Shown piece after piece: positions 54,737 through 64,000 of a stretch of DNA of 64,000 nt. The translations under genes were made by a program, and so were the position numbers. Origin of the DNA: Anthopleura xanthogrammica (lineage: Eukaryota > Cnidaria > Anthozoa > Actiniaria > Actiniidae). The DNA lies in assembly GCA_964019055.1 (NCBI GenBank), contig OZ025221.1:8028468-8092467 (forward strand), read 5' to 3'. Every line of letters begins with the position of its first letter. Position 1 is the stretch's first letter. A model generated the notes under the pieces. The model was not told the origin of the DNA and searched no databases. It was given only the letters and a program-made list of their open reading frames with translations.

Positions 54737-57280
54737 ATGAGATTCAAACTCGATGTTACCAATGCTACATCCAGGAGTGTCATCTTGGCAAATGCTTTGG
54801 TCTTCATCCTTTTATGTGTGGATCTCGCGAGGTGTTCTCACTTTAGGGGAGCAACACTCAGTTGGAAACCCGTAAATGCGAGCAGCACGACAGACAAAAG
54901 GGTAAGAAACTTGTGTTAACTCTACCATTGATCCTACTTAATATCATAGACATTTACATCGTAGCATAAACATGGTTTAACATCAAAGAAATTTTAAAAT
55001 TAATCCTAACAGCCTCATTTAAATCCGAGTCTAGAATGTATAATTTGATAATTTAGTTATTACTTACTAAGGAATCTAGTTACAGTTTGTTCTCGTACCA
55101 CAGTCACGTTTAGTCACGTCTATCGTGTGCAGATTTGAATACGATCCAAGAACTTTCTTAAAAGACTGTGTGAAGATTGTTATATTTTGAGGACATGATG
55201 GGTCAATTTATTTCGAAACTTCATGATTCCTTGTGAATTGTTTATGTTATGGTTTCGCAACCCCCTTCCCTGCTAGCAGAGTCTCAGGTAGACGGATACA
55301 GAATATGAGCCCTTGCGAACCATGCTCATTACTTCATGACCTCCGATATATTTCCTTATAGCTGTAAGACGACACATATCTATTTATCTCGAGACTGCAT
55401 TATTACTTTGACTTTGCTTTAATTATTGTCGAATTTTTTACCTGAGACGTTCATAAAGCAAAGCGGTAAGCTAATAGCGATTCTAAGATTGACGTTTCTC
55501 TTGATAACCGGAAAATATCTCGTAACCTAAGACCCAAGACCAGGTATAAAGATAAATGATGGAAAATAAGTGAAAAATGAACAGAAAACAAAAAAGCTCT
55601 ATTATTAGCAAAGTCTGATTCAGACAGAAGATTTTGACAACCTTTATCCTGACTAACAATAATATTAAAGTTAAGTCAATTACGTCGTAGTTGAAAATAA
55701 ATAAACAATTCCGAATTCTTGACAGAACCTATAAAGGCCGCTATTACGTGATAATCATGGTATTCTAAAATTGTATTCAGTTGAGTTCCAAAGTTATTTT
55801 ACACGCAGCGACTATACAGTCCGTAGTTAGAACCAGTTCGCAGAATTCAGAAATTGACACAATATATCAAGCAAGTTCAACAGTTCCAAGAAAATGTTGC
55901 AGTTTATAACCAATATAGTTTATAGAATTGCTTGACCTTTTGAAACAAAGATAGAACAGTCTAAGTACACTTTATTTAGTTGATTGTTTTGTAAAATTTG
56001 TCCATTTTCTATTCTGCCAGGCATTTAGTTTTCAGTTTTTTAGTTTTTAGGGGTTTTTTTTAACGATCATTCCGAAACAGCAAGCGGTGTTTATAACTTT
56101 TCTCGGAATTCACGCTCGCTGATTTCCCAATTAGGAAATGACTTTTTAAAATTCCGCGTAGTAAGATACTTCAACCAGAAAGACCCTCAGTATTTCATGT
56201 TAATATACAAGAAAAATAGCTGAACATGCTTCGTGGACATCAGGCTTTTTAGCTTCTGTCCATGAAAAAATTACTATCAGATCTAAGATTATTCTTGGAG
56301 TACAACCACATGACTCAAAATCCCTTGAGATATAAATAACAACAATGAAACAGCCGCCATGATGGTTTAACGACTCTACTGATTTCAAAAGAAGGGGTTT
56401 CATATTTAAGAGGTTAGGCGCTCTCATTCCAGAGGGAAAGGGTTTCCGGAGCGCTCGTGGTGTAGAACCGTACCGTAAATCCTCTATTGAGCCCCCCCCC
56501 CCCCCTTTTAAAAGGAAGAAATTTATGAAGTCACCCCTCCCCTCCCCCTTCACAACTAAATTCACAATAATGGTAAATCATACTTGAGCCACTAATACAA
56601 GTTAATCAAATGTTGAAAATAGCATATTCAATGCCCCTATAGATTATGCGAGACAGTCAATAGTAATACTTCTGTTTAATCCTGAATTTACCGTTTTGGA
56701 ATAAAGTTATCATATTATATTCTGATAGCGTAGAACTTACAGCGTTTCGGCTAAAAATCAATTGCAATAAGCCTCCCCTCTCTATTAAGCCCCCCCCCCC
56801 TCTCCAATAAGCCCTCCCCCCCCCCCCTAAAAAAAACGTGCCTGAAATAAGTAAGCCCCGGGGGGCCTTAAAAGAGGATTTACGGTACTTCTACAATCGA
56901 TACTATAAAATAAAATAAATATGCATGACGTCACTTTTGACGTGATCAAATCAACCGGTCTAAGAATATATATGATGTCATAGCTCCGGCCAGAAATCGA
57001 TCAATCACAACCCAGCACCGGCGCAAAACTGACCCTCATTTAATCTACTGAGGGATATTTCCTTACCTTGCGACTGTTGAGAATATGAGCATGTGCGTAA
57101 TTTTAACTTTTCATATGAAAAACTGGGGCAAAAAAAAAGTCTTAAGTTGTTTCGTTGCACAGTCTGTGTCCCGTGGATTTCTAGATATAATTTCTATATC
57201 ATAATTGAAAGATTTAATTTCTAGATTTAAAACTCTTGGGAAGCAACCATTAATGAAGCTCATTGAAAGTATTCTCTCTC

Positions 57281-57320
<40 letters not shown>

Positions 57321-60300
57321 ATATCTAGGTTGTTATTTCGTTTCGAATCGCCTGGCGGAGATCATCTGGCAATACAAACTGTGATCAATCCACGATAAAT
57401 TCCGGCAATCTCATCGGCCCTAGCGGATCAAGTCTCCAGTGTCGCTCAGGCTGCTGGGGCAACGTTGGCAGCATGGATTACAAATGTACAGATTTCAGCA
57501 TACGAGAGGATTGGTCAGCCGGTGGAAGGAACTACACCTATAGATTTCCTGATATTCATCCTCCACTTTACCAGGCGAGGTAAATAGGGGGCTGAGACAA
57601 CGGGGACAGCTTGTCATAAATTATTCGAGATAACGCGCTCTTGAGCTATTCTCTTTCTCAAGACCTTGGTTTAGATGGGTAATTATAATTAACTAATCGT
57701 ACATAAAAATCCCTAAATCAAAATCCTTACATCCCTTTAGTTTTACCGGTGGAAATTGGATCTCCCTGGTTATCGGAGGTGGAAGCTGGGAGGTGAGAAT
57801 GTACGTCAATCTGACGAAACGAAACGACACTGGGCTCATAAATACATCGCCAACTGCAGCAATGTCACCGATCGTCAGACTGCAATATGGATGTAACCAC
57901 ACCATTGTCATACCAGGTAAGTCTGACTCGTATATCAGCTATCAGCCACGTACAGATTTACAGAATGCACAATTTGGTATCTTAGTTTTCTATAAATGAT
58001 GTTCTGTTTATTACACAGTGAGTGATGCAGATAAGGATGACATACGATGTCGATGGGCTGAATCAAGTAAACGTGAATGCGCCGGTGTGTGTAGGACCTT
58101 CCCTGGAGCCATCCTAGACGAGGTACGAATCAGTTTTGTAAATAAAACAAAAGCATTTTTCCTTACTCAGCATCTTTTCCAGTTTTTACAGCAAGGACCG
58201 AATAGTGGAAAGTGCCAAAGTTTTCAAAGCTGGCTTTCGTCTCGCCGAAAACGGTGATATTTCAGCAACTTTATGCGCGTCGTATATGTATAGGGAACGA
58301 GAAATGACGCCCGTTTACAGACCTTGTCATTAATAAAAATGAAGTTGAAATTTCGGATGTCACGTCTCCGTCCTGGATTTTCTGATGTTGAAGCATGTTC
58401 CCTATTGTGTCCGTTATTCGTGCATGCGCACTATAGACCAACGAGACACAGGTCAACCGCATTTATTAAATACAGCGCGACTGACACATTTAATATGTGA
58501 AACATCTAATGTTGGGCTTTCAGAACACGTAACAGAAAATACTTGTATTTTATTCAGCGAAAATGTCAAATAAAGTATTTGGCCACCAGAAGTACTGGTT
58601 GGTACGCTGTTGCTATCATGGTCGAAGATTTCACAGATCGTCTATCAAGTAATGCTCTTAGCAGCATCCCTATTCAATTCTTAGTCCAAGTGTTCACATC
58701 TAGCGCACAATGCACTAGTAAACCAGAATTTAGTGGAGAAACAAGAAAAGATGGATCGTGCATTGGAGTTCCACATGGCTCAACATTGAATGAACGCATC
58801 ATTGCCAAAAGCCAAGGGACAAGAAACAGGTATTGTACTGTAACGTTGTTCGCAATCATTCCCAAGAGGACAAAATATCAAAAATATTATATCGGCCATG
58901 TTTGCTGATATAACAAGGAAGGGCAGTGCCATCAGGACGACACTAAAGGCCCGTTTACAGACTAGCGATTTTTGTGGCGATTTTTGCTGCGATTTCTGCG
59001 GCGATTTTTGAAAATGTAAAAAGGACAGTTGTCCATGTGATTTAATGTCCTGAATAAAACTTCACAAGTTAATCTTTTGCCATTTTTGACTATAACTAAA
59101 ATCGCCGCCAAAATCGCATCTAAATTGCCTCAGAAATCGCTAGTGTAAACGGGCCTTAACGTCTTTTAAAGCATGTATGACTAGTTTCCCCGGCTTCATT
59201 GTATATCAAAAAATATGTATTACGCTTTGGCAGTTGTATGCATAACGTCCCACATTCACAACAGAGCTATATGCGCCAAACTAGATGAAAGCCCAGAGAT
59301 AGAATTGGAATTTAGAAGTTTAGAAGTTTTAAGGAGGACGGAAAACCGGGAGAAAAACCTTCGATACACAGGAAAAAACTAACCAGCATTTCTACTCACA
59401 AATGGCGCGTCCATGAATCGAAACCACCGAGCACAGCGGTGAGAGGCGACGCATTAACAGCCCACACCATGCACCCATGAGTACTTCCCTATATTTAAAG
59501 AGACCACTAGGTCTGATATTTCCAAATTTAAATAGAATTATAGAAATCAAGACGATCAGCCCCTCTGGACTCACCAAGTCTTCTTTGGCTCAATATTCTG
59601 CACACGAATGGTACGTGAATGTTACATGGACTCCAAGTCGATCACAAGTTGACCCAGTCATATTCTGCTACACTGCTATTGATGCCAATGGGTAAGTAAC
59701 CAAATAAGGAAATAAATATGGAAGGGAAATAAAAGAAATTAAAACGTGAGCAAAGTAGAGAACGAAAAATAGGAAAAGATCACGAAAAGATGCATGCGTC
59801 AATGAATTGAAAGAAACAATTTCATAAAAGTGATTCCATCTTACTTTGTTTATGTACAGATTATCATCCGACCAGAGCTGTGTCACACTCTTGGCTGGAG
59901 GTAAATGTTCAACGCCATGCTAGTTACTTATGCTTTTAATGCAATTTCCACTATATATGTTGTTTATATATTATAGTTGCACCTCCATATATGGTCAATG
60001 GTTCCCACTTTCCAACTGGTCTGATTTACCCAAACAATCAAAGATGGATCGTAAACTTTGACAAGGAGGTACGTACGTTTTTGAGAGACATCTTACACCT
60101 TGAAAACTTGTTCGTAATTTTGGGAGTGGCTTGCTATTGTTTAAAAAAAAAATCGCTTAAAATTATCTAAGCGATTTTTTTTAACAAAAGCAAGCCTCGC
60201 CTGAAATTACGAACATCGTAAAATCCTCAAGCGAGTCATTGCAGTTTACTTGGAAAATAGGTAAGAGGAAAGTGATATAAAAAAAATATCTCCTTTTTTC

Positions 60301-63300
60301 TTAGTTTGTCAGGCCTACAAGAAGTCGCTACATCAGGATTTTCAGATCGGATGGCACCGAGGTCTACACTGTTGATGTTTCAATCTCCCATAACGTCATC
60401 TACCCGGCAGGCTCACTGGGTCGAACACTTGAGTTTAGACCGTCATTCAGATTTATCGAGAAAAGCACTTACTACGTTCTTCTTGATCCAGGTGAACGTT
60501 TAAAATTACACGATTAAAAATAGCTGTTAAATTTTGACGCTATTTATAATATTTTTTTATGTTTTTTAAATATGGAGGTATGTCCTAAACTTTAAACAAC
60601 AGATGGAACTAAAGATTAAAACGAATGCGCAACAGGTCCCCCAGGGGTTTCGTCAAGTCCTTGCCGAGTTGTGCCGTCCCATGTCGTGCCATATCCACTT
60701 GGTCGTCGTGATATCTAATCCTTTTTTAGATAAGACCTATCCACTCTTGGGCGCGTTTCCATCAGTCTCATTTGTTAGACATGCAGCAATTATTTCCAGT
60801 GGACAGTTTTACAGGATGCATTTTGATCTTCTTTACATGTTCTGTCTCACAGGTATCGTACAAGGAACTAAGTTTTGTGGTCCAGAATCGCCACCAATGA
60901 GAGACCCCTATTACTGGAGATTTAAAATCAGTAAGTAATGCATTAGTCCGAGGGCGCCACTTCTTTGATCAGTGCCCTGTATATTTCGTCATTTTTCTAG
61001 CCGATATCGAAGGTGTTAAACGTACAGGGCCTTATTAACCTGTCATTCCATGAACGTTACAGGAGATGTCACGCCTCCTGTGGTAACATTCACATCGGCC
61101 CCTTCAGTAACCAGGAACGCTACAACAATCACATGGCGTATAGACGAACCGGCTACCACTCTGTGTACTGTCACTGGCCCGACAAAAACGTCCGTATTCG
61201 CTTGCAATGCATCGTGGGTAGGTTCAGGATTGGCTGAAGGATACTACAGAATTTCTATCACAGCTACTGATGCTGCTGGTAACATTGCACGGCCTGTCTT
61301 CCATTCATGGAATGTTGGTGGGTAGTTTTTTAGAAATGATTTCATTGAATTATTTCGTATTTTTTTCCCTAGATGTCAGCGGATCAAAGTCGGTATTTTC
61401 AGCTGAAAAATTGTAACGCGTTTGGATAAAGGAGTCCCAGGCCTCTGGCCCAGTTCGTCCCCAGTTCCCAATCAGGAAGCTTTAGCACGAGTTAGGAAAA
61501 ATCTTGGATATGAGAAATATGTGCAATAGAACCTTAATTATATGTTATGAAATATAAAGAAATTGATTTTATCTGTTTGTGTCCACAGATTTAACACCAC
61601 CAGAGCCATACCTTACCACAAAACCTCGAGCCGTTTCCAAGGAAACAACAAGTACATTCCGATTCAGCTGTCGAAGAGACAGCAGGTGTTATTATGAATG
61701 TTCAGTCACTCAAGTTGGCGCCAATCCAACGTACTCTCCTTGCTACGGATCAGGGTTCTCTGCTCGTAATCTTGCTAATGATGTTGTGTACGTCTTTCGG
61801 CTCAAGGCACGTGACGGTGTGGGAAACCAGGCCCAAGTTTTGACGTACAGGTGGAGAGTAGGTGAGTTATTTCATTAAATCAAATCAAACTTAATTCTAA
61901 GTGGTTAGAGCTGTGCTCCCGGGTCATGTCGGTGGCGCCTTCTCAATTCTTTATTTCGTTTGACATTTTGACATCTTCATTGTATTTGACGTCTTGCTCC
62001 AAACGATCCACCGCCGATTATTTTATCTGGCTACATCAGTTATTTTGCTACGCTGTGCAACACAAAAATATATATAAGCATTCCATATGCATATTCAACG
62101 TCATAGATACGACAGTATTTTTCACTGTTTTCTTTAATATGTTACACAGATACCAAAATACCGACAATTTCAAACGTGAAAATCCTCTCAGTGAGCTGCA
62201 CCAGTGACCTGAACCCATTAGTCATAGGGAAACCTTCTGTAACAGACAACGAAGATCCCAATCCCAGGATGATGTACAAAGATTTACAATCACCTTCCGG
62301 GTGTGGTGTACAACGAATATGGACCGTTACTGACCGCGCTGGAAACATAGCAACAGCCACTCAAACCATCAACATACAGAGATCGTTGGCACCAATTATT
62401 AACTACGATGATAACATTATTGTTGCTTGTCAAACGCTTTTAACGATGGAAAATGAGATCAAGAAGACAATTAATGTCACCCACCCTTGTGGTATTCCAA
62501 CTAGTATAAGCCACAATGACTCAAAAGCAGTGATACAATGTGGATCTTCTCTTGATAGAACTTGGACGGCGAGGGATAGTTGTGGGCATTTCACAACTGT
62601 GGTACAAACTATTAGAATCTTGGCCCTTCAGCTTCCAGATTATCCTAAGAATGGACAAGTCAACGTCAATCTAAATCAACACATTAACTGGCCACAATAC
62701 CCAGGTGCGGTCAGGTACAAAGTGTTCATATGGAAATCTACAGCAACGAAGCCCACAACACCAACAGCTGTAACAACATCTAGGGTATTTTACCCATCAT
62801 CTGGTCAGTTCCCACATGGAACAAAGATGCTCTGGCAAATAGAGTACATTATAAGTTCTGGTCAAATCATTCCAAGCCCTGTCTGGGGTTTCATCACGAG
62901 GCATTTCCCAGACTTTCAAACCGATAGGATTTCATTACCAACGAATGCTTTCTCGGGACAGACCGTTAGTGTTTCGTGGACCGTTCGGAACGTTGGAGGA
63001 ATCGGTAACACAGCATTTCGTTGGCTAGATAGAATATACATTGGCCGAACGACTTCTATCTCACAGTCTAGGTGGATGTCAACAGTTAGCCAAGAAAGAT
63101 TTCTTGCTCCAAATGATGCTTACGTTGGACGTGCAACACTCCAGTTAAGAGATGATGATATTGGTGTTTTCTACGTTTTTGTTGTGACCGATGCCTCGCG
63201 TCAGGTAAAGTATGTGGCTGTTACAAAATTTATTACAGAAAACTACAAAAATGATTTATACTCGTCCTTCCGCTTACCAATTTTCTTCTTAGACCAAAGA

Positions 63301-63949
63301 ATGAAAATCCTTTTTTCCTCTTTAGATCCAAGATATTGATCGTTCAAATAACATCAAAGTAAGTTCTAGTTCCATGACGGTGGCTTTAACACCTCCTCCC
63401 AATCTAAAAGTGGAATCCATTGTTCTTCCATCAACTACTTACTCAGGTAAGCAATCTTTGTCATACTATTCAAAGTTGGTCCTTTTTGCCATATTTCTTT
63501 ATTATTGGTTTGGTTGGGCTTTCAGCGAAAAAAATCGTAATAGTTCCTTTCACAGTTCCCTGCGCCATGTTGGAAGGTAGTGAAACATGTTGAAACTGTG
63601 AGCTTGCAACGATAGAGACTTTTTTAACACCTTGGACGATTATTCACATGTCTCTATCATTGCAAGGTCACCGTTCGTCTCGCTTCGATGCAAAGGCACG
63701 GCTACCTTTCAAAATGGCGCAGGGAACTGTGAAGGCAAGTATTGTAATTTTCGAGTGTCACATTTTTCAGGATTCACTTACTTCTGTATATAGTATTGCC
63801 TGCTTCTTAAGAACCGTAATAAGAAATTGCACTTGATATTGAAGGAAACTCCATAACTGTGAAGTGGACTGTGGCGAATCGAGGAGTTGGTATTACTGGG
63901 AATGCGCAATGGCTTGACCGCCTATTCTTCTCCAGGAACGATATACTTG
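54737..63949 (+). CDS. Large extracellular multidomain protein (SbsA-like, HYR-like, CARDB); 3' end outside window
   Basis: Fifteen exons keep frame for about 1110 codons: 54737-54901, 57329-57579, 57741-57916, 58019-58122, 58558-58829, 59536-59691, 59860-59900, 59977-60068, 60305-60491, 60853-60930, 61063-61317, 61589-61861, 62150-63204, 63326-63446, 63845-63949. Residues 1-33 form a signal peptide. Residues about 40-330 are a Cys-containing ectodomain that I recall from large invertebrate proteins but cannot name (FTGGNWISL, VSDADKDDIRCRW, STGWYAVAIMVEDF, SSIPIQFLVQV). An SbsA-like Ig fold (about 389-500), Ig-like modules starting TPP (about 510-680), and HYR-like modules (WTVTDRAGN, WTARDSCGH) follow. 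Then come an FN3-like segment and at least two CARDB domains (WTVRNVGG.GNTAFRWLDRIYIG; WTVANRGVGITGNAQWLDR). Many Cys and N-glycosylation sites suggest an adhesive or matrix role at the cell surface. Whether it has a membrane anchor is unknown. The acceptor of exon 15 is weak. Confidence 0.85.
56473..56885. mobile_element. Second CCGTAAATCC MITE copy, with TA duplication
   Basis: The ends CCGTAAATCCTCTATTGAGC and AAAGAGGATTTACGG are flanked by TA on both sides (56471-56472 and 56886-56887). The element is inverted relative to the 53576-53980 copy. TA duplication suggests a Tc1/mariner-type mobiliser (inference). Confidence 0.78.
57285..57316. repeat. (CT)n microsatellite
   Basis: CT repeats end about 12 bases before the exon 2 acceptor (ATATCTAG) of the ectodomain gene. 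Length changes could affect the splice-site context. Confidence 0.85.
58944..59158. repeat. MITE with AAAGGCCCGTTTACA ends
   Basis: Inverted ends TAAAGGCCCGTTTACAG.CTAGCGATTT and AAATCGCTAGTGTAAACGGG flank about 150 bases. It lies in intron 5 of the ectodomain gene. An inner GCGATTTTTG/CAAAAATCGC pairing is also visible. Confidence 0.75.
59335..59470 (-). repeat. tRNA-derived SINE copy
   Basis: Minus-strand reading gives a diverged tRNA-like head (GCGTCGCCTCTCACCGCTGT, then GGTTTCGATTC) and a downstream GTGAGTAGAAATGCTGGTTA block, related to the copy at 25316-25482. Confidence 0.55.
60100..60212. repeat. Hairpin element
   Basis: TTCGTAATTTTGGG.GTGGCTTGCT pairs with AGCAAGCCTCGCCTGAAATTACGAA-type sequence about 80 bases on, around an AAAAATCGCTTA/TAAGCGATTTTTT core. 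It lies in intron 8 of the ectodomain gene. Confidence 0.65.
63546..63735. repeat. Second copy of the CACAGTTCCCTGCGCCAT MITE
   Basis: The ends TTCACAGTTCCCTGCGCCAT and ATGGCGCAGGGAACTGTGAA match the 51774-51982 copy. It lies in intron 14 of the ectodomain gene. Confidence 0.75.
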
Positions 63950-64000
63950 GTAAGTTAAAGATAAAATATGTAGTCGTTGAGGAGTCCTGCCTTGCCCACT

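Larger units (their letters stand above)
54902..57328 (+). other. Intron 1 of the large ectodomain gene
   Basis: A 2.4-kb intron between phase-0 exons. It contains the second CCGTAAATCC MITE (56473-56885) and a (CT)n run (about 57285-57316) that doubles as the polypyrimidine tract of the acceptor. No other gene is seen. Confidence 0.7.

Overview
The window looks like genomic DNA of an anthozoan cnidarian, most likely a hexacoral (stony coral or sea anemone). It is AT-rich, its genes are split by short and long GT-AG introns, and it is crowded with palindromic MITE-like elements. It encodes an amidated HIR-type neuropeptide precursor of a kind reported from sea anemones, a cluster of secreted Kunitz proteins, and a RAG1-like zinc-finger transposase. 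The assignment is inferred from gene content; no species marker is visible. Exon borders were read by eye from splice consensus and frame continuity.

Layout. 1-8 kb: repeats and a single-exon SOCS-type SH2/SOCS-box gene (2081-2653), then a 1.26-kb long-TIR element with a 10-bp target duplication (6126-7386). 8.4-10.6 kb: cytosolic serine hydroxymethyltransferase in three coding exons. 12.1-29.1 kb: an EME1 homologue in 12 exons that starts with a CUE-like ubiquitin-binding domain. Its 9.1-kb intron 5 contains a complete gene on the opposite strand (16797-22467), encoding a 1555-aa Ser/Pro-rich repeat protein. 30.1-32.3 kb: the HIRamide precursor (minus), with a TATA-box promoter and an untranslated first exon. 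32.9-33.9 kb: a possible small unknown gene (plus).

36.7-53.4 kb: three minus-strand Kunitz genes (one, two and two Kunitz domains). All have a tiny signal-peptide exon ending in phase 1, joined to one-domain-per-exon Kunitz exons. The 7.5-kb first intron of the middle gene holds a TIR-bounded 4.76-kb element. That element encodes a nine-exon, 652-codon protein with a RAG1 N-terminal-like zinc region, an AT-hook, a RING finger and two conserved transposase-like Asp motifs, but no visible C-terminal catalytic part. Between the second and third Kunitz genes is a cluster of MITEs that carries a 57-bp copy of EME1 exon 11.

54.7-64.0 kb: the first 15 exons (about 1110 codons) of a large secreted or membrane protein with a conserved metazoan ectodomain, SbsA-like and HYR-like Ig folds, and CARDB repeats. 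It continues beyond the window.

The genes do not form one pathway. The strongest themes are transposon activity on gene structure (an intronic RAG1-like element, a captured EME1 exon, many MITEs inside introns), a local Kunitz expansion, and unusual gene architecture (nested gene, CUE-EME1 fusion).
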